From positions 586,434-650,433 of the forward strand of contig ML976691.1 in assembly GCA_010015655.1 (NCBI GenBank): DNA of 64,000 bases. Reading direction: 5' to 3'. The notes under the pieces were generated by a model. That model was given only the letters and a program-made list of their open reading frames with translations. It was not told the DNA's origin and did not search any database. Positions 31,801-42,085 of this stretch are shown here, piece after piece (the stretch's first letter is position 1; each line of letters begins with the position of its first letter). The DNA is from Bimuria novae-zelandiae CBS 107.79. Its lineage: Eukaryota > Ascomycota > Dothideomycetes > Pleosporales > Didymosphaeriaceae. A program made the position numbers and the translations under genes.

Positions 31801-33224
31801 ATGGTTAAGGCAGTAGTAGCAGGTGCGTCCGGAGGCATTGGACAGGTAGGTTCATACCGCATAGTGTATCCTGGGGTAACTCAGGTCATCGACGTATGCT
31901 AATTGCGCGCAGCCGCTCTCCCTCCTGCTCAAGAACAGCCCACTCGTTGACGAGCTCGCCCTATACGATGTCGTCAACACGCCCGGTGTCGCTGCCGATT
32001 TGTCCCACATCTCATCCAAGGCGGTACGTAATAACCATCGGCTGGCTTTGCATAAGCACAGAGCTGAGCATGGATAGGTCGTAACGGGTTACCTGCCCAA
32101 GGACGATGGCCTGAAGCAGGCATTTACCGGCGCTGACATCGTTGTCATTCCCGCCGGCATTCCCCGTGAGTACATCGCCTATGGCGTAAAGCTGGAGCTG
32201 GCTATACAAGACTATGTTAGCAATCAATAGTTAGCTATTGTATTGTCTATCCTGGAGTTACTCGTCCACTTCAATCAGCAAAAGCCTGTAGCCTGTATAA
32301 CCTCGATCCGCTGACATCAACAAGGGAAGCCTGGCATGACCCGTGACGATCTCTTCAAGATCAATGCCGGCATCGTCAAGGGCCTCATTGAGGGCATCGC
32401 ACAATACGCTCCCAAGGCCTACATCCTCGTCATCTCGAACCCCGTCAACTCGACTGTGCCCATCGCCGCTGAGGTGCTCAAGAAGGCCGGCGTCTTCGAC
32501 CCCAAGAAGCTTTTCGGTGTCACCACCCTAGATGTCGTCCGCGCCGAGACCTTCGTTGCCTCAATCACAGGCGAGAAGGAGCCGCACAAGCTCAGCATCC
32601 CCGTCATTGGTGGACACTCTGGCGAGACCATTGTTCCTCTCTTCAGCCAGGCTCAGCCGTCCGTGAGCATTCCCGGTGACAAGCTGGATGCGCTCGTGAA
32701 CCGTGAGTAATACGTAATGCAAGGAAGAGCGTTCGAGCTAACTGGACAGGCGTACAATTCGGTGGTGACGAGGTCGTCAAGGCCAAGGACGGTGCTGGCT
32801 CTGCCACTCTGTCCATGGCCTACGCTGGTTTCCGGTAAGTGCATCGTTCTCGTTAGTAGTGCAATTCTAATGTCTTCCAGCTTCGCGGAGAAGGTCTTGA
32901 AGGCCGCAAAGGGCGAGTCTGGCATTGTTGAGCCCAGCTATGTCTACCTCCCTGGCGTTCCCGGCGGCGAGGAGATCGCGAAGACCGTTGGCGTCGAATA
33001 CTTCTCCGTCCCCATCGAGCTTGGCGTAAGTGTAAACCTGGTCAGCTGAGGAGCTCAATGCTAACCCCCAGCAGCCCAGCGGTGTTGAGAAGGCCGTCAA
33101 CATTGTCAGCAAGGCGAACGACCACGAGAAGAAGCTTCTCGAGGCTGCCTACAAGGGCCTCAAGGACAACATTGCAAAGGGCGTTGACTTTGCCAACAAC
33201 CCTCCCCCGCCTGCCCAGAAGTGA
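31801..33224 (+). CDS. NAD-dependent malate dehydrogenase, cytosolic type
   Basis: Seven exons (31801-31845, 31913-32023, 32078-32165, 32325-32702, 32750-32834, 32881-33025, 33075-33224) encode 333 residues. Motifs: [14 protein letters not shown] (NAD loop), [37 protein letters not shown] (substrate-loop arginines), [45 protein letters not shown] with the catalytic His, and [21 protein letters not shown]. It interconverts malate and oxaloacetate. There is no mitochondrial presequence, and the N-terminus begins directly at the Rossmann strand, so it is the cytosolic or glyoxysomal-type isozyme. Two of its six introns, the first and the third (159 bp, unusually long), carry copies of the dispersed repeat. 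Confidence 0.95.
31861..31885 (+). repeat. dispersed repeat core inside malate dehydrogenase intron 1
   Basis: Within the 67-bp first intron the sequence ATAGTGTATCCTGGGGTAAC matches the repeat core. The intron otherwise has normal GT...AG ends and a GCTAAT branch. Confidence 0.5.
32200..32294 (+). repeat. dispersed repeat, long copy inside malate dehydrogenase intron 3
   Basis: Starts GGCTATACAAGACTATGTTA and continues through the core TCTATCCTGGAGTTACT to about AGCCTGTAGCC. It aligns along nearly its whole length with the unit at 15200-15300; the right inverted end is less well kept. It makes up most of the 159-bp intron, where most neighbouring introns are about 50 bp. Confidence 0.7.
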
Positions 33225-33978
33225 GTCGCCTAAGATGCGTATCTTGTGCAGGGAAGAATATTCATGCGAGTCATGGCAGGTAGACTCTAGGATGGTCCGC
33301 ATATGAAAATGGAAAATGAGTAACGATTAGATGTCGGGATAAACACATCCTCGGTGCATGGCTACGTGCGATATCGGTTGGGTTCGAGGTAGTTAGCCAA
33401 CCTTTTGTGAATTGTTCCATTTCCTCTGCCAGCGATGCAACTGATGGGGTTTGTAACAAGTGATGTAAGATGTAAGATATGGGAGATGGGAGATGGCTCT
33501 GGCGTGAAGCTGCAAATCGGCTACTGTATTACCTATCCTGTGGTAACATATACTCGCGTACAGCTGAAGGTTGGTTGTTGTATCACTTATCCTAGGGGAA
33601 CACACTGGCATTAACTCTAGTGTGTTATTAAAGCCAACTTTTAGATTTATGCGGATGGCATTTATCAAGTGCCAAGCCCAACATCGTCACGCACCCTGGA
33701 CGAAGATCACCCGCGACCGAAACTCCACCACCTTAGCAAATAATAACCCCTCACTAAGCACAATCCAACCCCCGGATTCGCTTGCCCCTTTGACTCGCGC
33801 AAGAAGCCAAATATGGTATCATAACATTCATCCGCCGCCTGCTCGAAATTCCACCTCACCGCAGCGCAATTAACGACCGCTTTGGCGCGGACAACCCTCG
33901 AGCTCTACGATACGATAGGCCGAGCCTCCACTTGATCTACCTCGTACCCACGCGCGTATACGATACTTCGAATCAGCA
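33225..33978. other. intergenic between malate dehydrogenase and TRS33
   Basis: About 750 bases containing the two repeat cores listed separately and a pyrimidine-rich stretch before TRS33. No gene is supported. Confidence 0.4.
33521..33603 (+). repeat. two adjacent copies of the dispersed repeat core
   Basis: CTACTGTATTACCTATCCTG at 33521 and GTTGTTGTATCACTTATCCT at 33574 are both followed by a GGTAAC/GGGAAC-like sequence. They lie head to tail 53 bp apart in the malate dehydrogenase-TRS33 spacer. Confidence 0.6.
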
Positions 33979-34877
33979 ATGGCGGCCGCCAATATAGCCC
34001 CGCTGGTGTCGGAAGCGATAGACGGCGATCCCACGGCTACCGAAGTAGCAACCTCATGTCTGGACTTTCTGTTGATTGAGCTGGTACCCATGGCCTACCG
34101 AATAACGGCTGATCTGGCTGCGAAAGAGCAAGAGTACCTAAATGGCCCCCTACCATCCAATGCGAAAGCATCACAGCAGAAGTCTGAAAAGAAGGAGACG
34201 GACAATGATGCGAGTAGTACAGTCACGGGGGGCGGGGGGCTAAGAGGCGGCGGCACAGCTACAGTGGTCGACGAAGACGAGGCGCGAGAAGCTGTGTTTC
34301 ACAGACTGGAAGCGCTGGGGTATCGAGTAGGACTGGGTGTTGTTGAACGGTACGTCTACGGTCGATTCTTATGCCATCCTACCCTTCCCTATGCTAGCCC
34401 CATCTACAGATCTCTGTGCTAATACATGTAAACAGTGTTTCACGAACACACCCGCGCCCCACCTCCCCCCTCGCAACCATCAAGTTCCTCTGCAAAGACC
34501 TCTGGACCCTCCTCTTCCGCAAGCAAATCGACAACCTCAAAACGAACCACCGCGGCATCTACGTCCTCACGGATAATACCTTTAAACCCCTCACACGCAT
34601 GTCGTTCGACACGATAAAGCACACACAAGCTACGCAGTCCACTGCGCAGACTACCATCACCGAGCGCGCAAACGCCGCGGGCGATATCTGGGGCGACGCC
34701 AGCGCGTTCGGCCCGGATGCGAACTCAATAAGTAGGGCCCAGCCGTTCTTGTACTTCCCGGCGGGTGTGGTGAGGGGGTGTCTGGCTGGGCTGGGCGTGG
34801 AGGCGAGTGTGAGTGCGGAGACGAGTGGGTTGCCGGGTGCGGTGTTTCAGATACGGACGGTGGGCGCGAAAGCTTAA
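33979..34877 (+). CDS. TRS33: TRAPP complex subunit Trs33 (TRAPPC6 family)
   Basis: Exons 33979-34349 and 34436-34877, joined by an 86-bp intron in phase 2, give 270 residues. The Bet3-like fold is recognisable: SCLDFLLIELVPMAYRI, LEALGYRVGLGVVERVSR (across the splice), IKFLCKDLWTLLFRKQIDNLKTNHRGIYVLTDN, FKPLTRMS, and FPAGVVRGCLAGLGVEASVSAET. Trs33 is part of the TRAPP tethering/Rab-exchange complexes at the Golgi. A low-complexity Ser/Lys/Gly insert at about residues 58-100 is not part of the fold, as is usual in filamentous fungi. Confidence 0.93.
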
Positions 34878-35199
34878 AGAAAGCGTTTGCTGGTCATACT
34901 GGTTTGCGTGAGGGCTTTCTGAAGCAGAACACGCGGGCAGTGAGGGATCAGGAGAGGCGGAAGCGGCGGGCGGGATCTGATTTCAGCGATGCATTGGTTG
35001 GCGTTTGGTGTTGCGGAAGGTTTCGTGTACATGGTGCTAGGATAAGAGTTCCAGTAAGGCGTGTTACATCAAGATGTGTATGCAAAAGGTGGCTGCATGA
35101 GACGGCCATCATTCGTACGTTTTCTACATCGTAACTATCATTGCACATCATACCCTCCACATATACAGTACCGAAAGTCCCCTCCATCCCTCACGCTCA
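34878..35199. other. convergent 3' region
   Basis: About 320 bases between TRS33 and the conserved unknown gene. Nothing recognised. Confidence 0.4.
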
Positions 35200-36570
35200 T
35201 CAGCTCCTCCCTCTACTAAACAACCCGGGTTTTCTCCTCCCCGGCTCCCTCGGCCGTTCCAACCGCCTACAAGTAACGTCCGCCTTCACCAGTATGAAGT
35301 TCTGATCGAAGACATGCCCATTCGCGTTACCGCATCGTTCCAGCGCGGGTGCCAGACTAAGCTCAACCCGCCGCCTCGCTCTACTCGCACCGCTAATCAC
35401 ACTGCCCCCACGATACCCAGCCTCATCATCTGTCTCCACATCCTCCATCTCCGAGTCGTAAAACCCGTAGCCCCAGAACTGATTCGGCCGCCCACCCGTC
35501 CAAGTAATAAAGCGATAATCCGCACGTTGTCTCTTCATCTTAAGATCCAGCGCCACCGCCGCCGACACGATAGTGTACAACTGGTCCTTCCCCAAGCGCA
35601 GTGACTGAGTCGCCCACGGGCGCAGACGGCGCCGTAAGCGCGCGCAGAAGCGCTTAATCCACTTGAGCACGGGGGCAGCGTCGAAGGTCGGGCTCCATTT
35701 GCCGTCGACCTGTGGCACGAGCAGGTTAACCGTCATAGCGCGCCAGGCATGGTAGGCCTCAGCCTGCTCCTCGTTCTTGACCGCTGCCATGCCGCGTGAG
35801 TAAGAGCTCGGCAGCGCGCTGCGGGGGAAGAATATACCTTTGCGCAGCGTGTCGTTGAGCGGGCGCAGCTTGCGGTCGCCCAGCTTGCCCGCCCAGATGT
35901 AGCCGCTGCCGCGGGCGAGCGTGCTGAAGATGCGGTGTTGCAGCCGCGACCAGAGGAACGCCTGTATGAGGAGCGGCCGCTCTGAAGGGTGGCGTAGGTA
36001 GGTGGCGTAGTTGTCGGTCAGCGGGCTGAAGAGCTCAGAGGCGGAGTGGAGGTGTGGCCGGCGGCGGGAGGGGGGAGATGGGCCCGTGAAGTACTCTTCG
36101 GTCCAGAGACGGATTTCTTCGCGCAGACCGAGGAGCTCGTCGATTAGTGTTTTTTCGTCAGATTTGTAGACTACAGAGGCGTGGGATGGTATGCCGTGCG
36201 GGCCTAGGGATTTCCGCTGGAGCTCTTTCCGGAGTGCGTCGCGCTCCCGAGTTACGGCGTAGAAGCGTGCCACGAGGTCGTCTTGCGAGCTCCCAGCTCT
36301 GATGTCTGGTCTCGACGGTGATTTGGGCGGTATGAGCGGGCTGCCGTTGACGGGCAGCCGGTTGGGGCTGGGCTCGTGGCTCTCGGTCTCCTCTGACGAT
36401 GTCTCAGCCGGAGACATAGATATCCGTGGCGTGATCTTGATCTCGGGGGGTATGTATGGTGTTTTCCTCCTCTTGGGCAGCAGCACCTCTTCGTCGGACC
36501 ACTCCACGTCGGCATCGGCCACGGCGAACGGGTTTTCCATGGGACTGTGGTCCCGGACTTGGGCAAGCAT
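35200..36570 (-). CDS. conserved-looking protein of unknown function
   Basis: Single exon, 456 residues from the first ATG (MLAQVRDHSPMENPF). The N-terminal 120 residues are disordered and Ser/Pro-rich, with an acidic motif (ADADVEWSDEEVLLPKRRK). A short coiled segment follows (VARFYAVTRERDALRKELQRK). The C-terminal 300 residues look globular and helical: TDNYATYLRHPSERPLLIQAFLW, WIKRFCARLRRRLRPWATQS, YTIVSAAVALDLKMKRQRADYRF. I do not recognise a named domain. The long intact frame and the disordered-then-globular layout support a real gene, perhaps nuclear given the basic clusters. The start is uncertain by a few residues, since an upstream GTG is in frame. Confidence 0.7.
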   Translation of the reverse strand: MLAQVRDHSPMENPFAVADADVEWSDEEVLLPKRRKTPYIPPEIKITPRISMSPAETSSEETESHEPSPNRLPVNGSPLIPPKSPSRPDIRAGSSQDDLVARFYAVTRERDALRKELQRKSLGPHGIPSHASVVYKSDEKTLIDELLGLREEIRLWTEEYFTGPSPPSRRRPHLHSASELFSPLTDNYATYLRHPSERPLLIQAFLWSRLQHRIFSTLARGSGYIWAGKLGDRKLRPLNDTLRKGIFFPRSALPSSYSRGMAAVKNEEQAEAYHAWRAMTVNLLVPQVDGKWSPTFDAAPVLKWIKRFCARLRRRLRPWATQSLRLGKDQLYTIVSAAVALDLKMKRQRADYRFITWTGGRPNQFWGYGFYDSEMEDVETDDEAGYRGGSVISGASRARRRVELSLAPALERCGNANGHVFDQNFILVKADVTCRRLERPREPGRRKPGLFSRGRS

Positions 36571-38958
36571 TTCGGCAGAGGGACACGACACCTTGAGGGC
36601 GCTCAGCGTGCTATCGCGGACGGCTGCATGGCTCAGTCAGCGCTCGCTATCAAGCATCTCGAAGGCAGTGATCGCGCACCAGGATCAGGCTCGTTCATGG
36701 CCTCGTGGACATAGTGCGAGCTCTATACACAAGCGACAGTGACGGGTTCGACCCAGGGAAATACTATCTCAGCAGTGCGGACAACGCTGCTCTGGGTACC
36801 CTATTCAACTCAGACGAGACGAAACGCGGACCCCAACGCAATCAATCAATCACCCAGCCTATACCCCTCTCTCGAGTGTCTATCTGCGGCTTGGGCAAAG
36901 GGCAGTCCGAGACAAAAAACCGGGCGGAGAGCCCCCGTCGGCGTGCAGGAAGCAAACCAGACCGCGCCGGGACGATGCATGGGAATTGCGCACGTCGCGG
37001 AGGGGGGGAGGCGCTCATATTGGGCACGACACGGCACGAGGCTGGCAATTGGGTGCGATGGCTGGACTAGTCGTGAGGTTTAGTGGCGGCTGCGCGGCTG
37101 CGTGGCGGGCCATTCAGCGCGCTGCCAACTGTTGCTGCCCGCCCGTGACGTGACGGGCATGCAGCGGTTCGCATGTTGTTCCGTGTGCGATGGCTGGGTC
37201 GGACATGACCCCGCAAGTGCGATGTGCCGCTGCTGGGGGCATTAACCGCATCGGCTGCGCAAGACGGGTTTATCCTGATGGTTATAGGAGGAGCGGTTTG
37301 CGTGGTTTGATGATGATGGCGGGCGCTGTATGTGATGAATACCCCCTGCACGCGATCCTCAGGGCAGCGTGGCGTGGTGTGCCAGCATCACCGTTCCTCG
37401 CTTCGAAATCTCGCATATCTGCTGGATATCCGAAGGGGTCTAGTCCTTGGATAGCTTCACCAGACCTTGGTTGACTTCTGTCTGGCTTGTCTGGCGGTCT
37501 GAAACGAAGTCCGGTGGCTCAGGCAGTGCTCAAATACATACATAGATATCGTTGTCTATACGATGAGCTTTACCGCCTTTTGCTTCGTCTAAGCTAACAA
37601 GTTGTCGTCCCAGCGCCAAAGATTTCCTCACCCTAGATGCTCGTTTCTATCTTACGCTTCAGAAAACCATAAACTCGGTATAGGCACTTTTCATTTTGCC
37701 ACGAATACTGGCGCCAAAGGAAGAATATCGTATAGAAACTAAAATACGGCACAGAATATAGGAAAGAGAAGGAGCAACAGGTTAAGGAAAGAATTCAAGA
37801 GTATAGAGGAAAGGTCTATCAGGAAGACGCAGAACAACGTTGCCAAGCGCGTTGCACTGCGTTACACGGAGGATGGGAGTACCGGGAAAGGGAAGAGGAC
37901 TCTCCATGGACTCCAAGTTCACATGGTACGCTCTCGCCATTATAGCTGCTGATTGAAGTTTTTTTCATTGCGTAGACCTTACCACCTTCCTGAACTCCCT
38001 TACTGCTTCATCACTCCTAGAAGGATATACATGCGTTGTTCTCATTATTGAAGAGTGCCTGCTGATTATGCGGTGCCCCAGAATGCTGTGACCCCTTTTG
38101 AATTCGGTGGAGACTCGACGTAGGTGGTTTTACAGTGAGTTGATGTTGGGACCCGTTGGGCTCCCGCTGGCTAGGAAACCAGCGGCAAACACGCTGAACG
38201 TAGTAGTTCTATACCTAAGCCTGAACAGAACAGCGCAGCAATGACAAACCGGACAACAGTATAATGCTTATCAATTCCATACAGTAGAAGGTGGCACAAC
38301 CCTTGAGGTCTTGTGGGACGCTTCGGAATACGAAACCCAAGATGAGTCTTGCTGGATTGTGCGTATTTTGTCTACACGTACTTATCCTCGTTAAGGGCGA
38401 CTAGTTGCCTTTGTATCTACACTCAGTTCACACTTGCTGGATTGTGACGCTGGTCATCTGCATCATAGCGGTAAAAAAAATGGAATTGAAGCGAATTGAA
38501 GAGTTTTTGCAAGTTAATATTGTGCATCTGCCATCTACAACATTACCTAGGTAGGTAGTGCTTGGATCACATGAACTGATACCGACCTAAAGATCGACGC
38601 TTACAAATGGTTTGCAGGACGTTGGCCTGTTTCGCCATCCTACCTTCATGGCGAGGTACGTGTCCACGATTTCTTCCAACGTTTCGATCTCACCTTTAAA
38701 GAACACTCTCCATAACGCACACCTGCATATTCGGGGCATCGTGGTGTTTCCAGTAGTCTATCAAAACAAATTTGCAAAAGTCGGAATCAAGTGCGTCACC
38801 GAAGCTCCGTTGCGCTAGCCATATCAGGGCAAGACTAGGTATCTAAGCGTACCGGACCAAAGCTTGACCCTCCGCCTTGTAAGCCGCAGACCTTCCAGTC
38901 AGCAGCCCAGCAACTTATTTCGCACACCTCAGCTATGAATCTGTAATGTCGTTTAAAC
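36571..38958. other. long intergenic region, no supportable gene
   Basis: About 2.4 kb. The left part is GC-rich with spurious overlapping frames on both strands; the right part (37500-38900) is stop-rich. ACCTAGGTAGGTAG near 38547 is a common low-complexity fungal motif. No RNA gene was identified. Confidence 0.5.
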
Positions 38959-41501
38959 ATGACAGACTCATCGCGACCGAATTCTGCACCTCATTCTCCA
39001 GGGGTTGCGCCTAAGCATCCTGGCGGGCGACACCGCGTCATCTCGTCTTGTCTAACATGCAGGAGACGGAAAGTCAAGTGTGATCACGTCCACCCAGTAT
39101 GCGGTGCATGCACGCGCGGGAACCATGTTTGCACCTATGCTTCTGATCAGATGCTTGGCTTGCCTGTGGGCTCAAGCGGGAGCCGAATTTCCAAACCGCC
39201 TCTTACCAGCAATGGCAAATCATCGAAGAACGGCGACGTACAAGCGCGATTAGATCGACTTGAGAAGCTCTTAGAGAAAGCTGTGTCAGGTCAACCGCCG
39301 ACTCAACAGCCACCACGATACTGTGCTCGTGAAGAACAGCATGGCCACGAATCTGAACTTTCACCATCTGCTTCAAGCCAAACATCGCAAGGTGCAGGTA
39401 TCTCCTCAGACAACAACCATGGTACACTCCTCGTAGATGGTGGACAGAGCAAGTTTGTATCATCCCTGCACTATGCTCTCTTGGCTGAGGAAGTATGCAC
39501 CCTAAGTCGTCGCCTGCCTAGCGGTTCTGACAGTGATCTTAGATTCAAGATATTAAAGCTCTGCTTGGCGATAAAACAGACGAAAACCAGGATGTCCCAA
39601 CACAGAACAACCTCATTCACTTCATCGGGCTGGGTCGAGCAAGATCAGGCGTTTCGTTGGAAATGCTGATGCCCGAGAGCCAGGCACAGCAAGAGGCACT
39701 TCTCGACATCCACTTTAGCAATGTCGACCCTGTGGTTAGAATCACCCATAGGCCGACCCTGGTTAAGAAACTAGCGACATATGCCCACGATAGGCACCCA
39801 CTTGTCTTCGCGATATTCTACTCGGCAATCAATTCGCTGTCCCTAGCGGTGGTCGAGAGCAGATTTGGAGAATCGAGAGACGATCTGATGGCGAAGTATG
39901 AATTAGGCGTCGAGATTGGCCTAGCGCGAGCCAACTATCTCACCAGTCCGAGCCTGGAGGTACTTCAAGCTTTCATTCTCTGGCTTACGTGTATTACCAG
40001 AGAAGAAGACATGGGTAAGCAAGACCTCCTACTTCGCGCGCTAAGCTGAGACACCTTAGGCAAAGCATGGGCACTTCTTGGAATCGCCATACGGATCGCT
40101 CTAAACCAAGGACTACATCGAGATCCATCCCTCTTCCCATCGGGCACATTTGACGCGGTCACGGTGGAACTTCGGCGAAGGTTATGGCATCAGATTTGCT
40201 CTCTTGAGTTTAGAGCAGCTGAAGCGAAAGGTCAGGAGCCGGGTATAGCCGAGGATGATTACACCACGTTACTACCACGAAACCTTGAAGACGAAGATCT
40301 TGTCGAAGGAGAGAGCCAGGGAGCGACCCCGTACAATGAAGAGCGATGGACAACCATGTCTTATCAATTGATTCGCTTCATTGGCGCACGAGCGTCAAGA
40401 CGGATTATCAAAAGCACGTATCGACTAGAGCGCCGGATGTTGGAGTCTGGTTTACACGGCACTTCTGGGCCCGATGCAGCCATGGAGCTCCAGTCCATCT
40501 ACCAGCAGATACAGAACATGGTCGAAGAGATGCATGAAGAGAACTACCGGAAGTTTCTGAGGTTTGCCAGTCGGGATGTACCAATACAACGACTGTCTCT
40601 CCACTTGGCATCTTTATTGGAGTGGAGATGTTACGTGCTTTTCTGGCTCCGAATGCCACGAGCTTTCCGAGACGTTGTATTTCCCATTGATGTTCGAAAG
40701 TCGTATGTGCTAGCAAGTTGCGTTTGCTTATTCTCCGCTCCGGCAGCTAACACCTACTCGCAGCATCTTCGAAAAGTCTGTTAACATGATCGAAACTTTG
40801 AATGGTGCTTCGGCCGACGTAGACGCTGCCCGCTTTCAGTGGCATATAGGTACTGTTCCGAAACTCTCCTATGTGATGAAGCTGACCCAAGTAGGGGGCC
40901 ACGCCGCTTTTCAGGCCATTATGCACGCCCTTTCTGAGTTACGGAATCCTCTATTCGAGGCCCCGGACCGCCATCGCGCCATCCGAGCCCTTCAGCTTTC
41001 TAGACTGCTAAAGGAGGAAAACCACACCAAGCCTTGGCAGGCCGTCAAGAGTATGATTGACAGACTGATTGAGGAGCAGGGAAGTCGGCAGTCTAGTCAA
41101 TCAGGGGCCCCGCCACTGACTTACTCCAATGCACCACAGGCGACTACGTCACTTTCGCTCAATGGATTGCATGCATATCCGCAACCGGTGAATTCTTATC
41201 CAAGTTCACAACTATCGCAGTCGATGATGGCGCCGGTCGAGGAGCCGCAGCCGCAAATGTTGCCGCAACTGCAGGCTGTAGAACAGATGAATTCCCACTG
41301 GAACGATATCAATTTTGATAACATCATTGGTGGCATGCCGGCAGACGGGGAGCTCCCCGAATTCGACTTCGTAGGAATATTCCACCTCTTTGATGGCATT
41401 GCTGACGATATCAGGGTTTCTGGGGTGATCCAATTAATTTCGGAAGTGAGCCAGTAAACTTTCCAATGGATGGAGGCTATCCCACGACTTGGCCGGGCTG
41501 A
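38959..41501 (+). CDS. Zn2Cys6 fungal-specific transcription factor
   Basis: Exons 38959-39492, 39543-40014, 40060-40702, 40764-41370 and 41415-41501 give 780 residues. Six cysteines at about residues 31, 34, 41, 48, 51 and 58 form the binuclear zinc cluster (SSCLTCRRRKVKCDHVHPVC), followed by a short coiled dimerisation helix (ARLDRLEKLLEKAV). From about residue 230 the fungal_trans domain is present: FIGLGRARSGVSLEMLMPE, LDIHFSNVDPVVRITHRPTL, GKAWALLGIAIRIALNQGLH, ELRRRLWHQICSLEFRAAE. The final 44-bp intron (branch GCTGAC) gives the tail FDFGFWGDPINFG; without it the frame ends about 15 bp earlier in an unrelated sequence. The MFS exporter gene follows about 580 bp downstream in the same direction, so it may regulate that gene. 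Confidence 0.92.
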
Positions 41502-42085
41502 AGTCTATGCGTACCGTAGGCGAAACCGCTGTTGAATTCATGACAGCAGCCGGCTCTTCGAAGCTGAGTCCTCCTGTGTACTCAGCTCGACCATGCAACC
41601 AAACTCTCTACGGAAATCATTCACTGACATGCTAATGTACATTCGGCCGCGTATGGAACACACAATAGGCTTTCAAAGAATTCTATACTGCTCTCAACAT
41701 GCTTTCCGCCAGCCCTCCCGTACGATACGCCCTTAGTGATGACTCTTACGTCGGGGTTCGGAGTTTGAATGCGAAGCGAATCGGAATTAGACCCTAGTTT
41801 CTGGGGGCGGCCGTCTTTCGCTTAACAGCCAGAGGATCTTTACAATAGTCTTAGGTCAATGCTCGCCGTCATGCGTGCAGCGAGTGGCTGTTTTCAAGAA
41901 GCAGCAATGTGCAGAAGGGCGGCCATAGAGCGCGTGTGTGCTAAATGTGACTAGGGCCGCCTATTCAAGCGACCTCGCCATACTTGTGTGCTTCTTGTAC
42001 GAAGTTATATCAAGATGAATTCCTATTTCAACGTTTGGGTCGATAAGCTTTGTTTCATCTGCACAACCGACTTCTCAACATCACT
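41502..42085 (+). promoter_or_regulatory. spacer and presumed promoter of the MFS exporter gene
   Basis: About 580 bases between the regulator stop and the transporter start. Scattered CGG/CCG triplets (near 41643 and 41805) are possible Zn2Cys6 contacts, but no paired site stands out. Confidence 0.3.

Noticed and set aside
36720..36770. tRNA-like GGGTTCGACCC B-box sequence
   Set aside because: No matching acceptor or anticodon stems can be drawn around it, and the T-stem does not pair.
37067..37351. Open frames in the GC-rich intergenic region on both strands
   Set aside because: Mutually overlapping and domain-free; no intron signals or conserved features.
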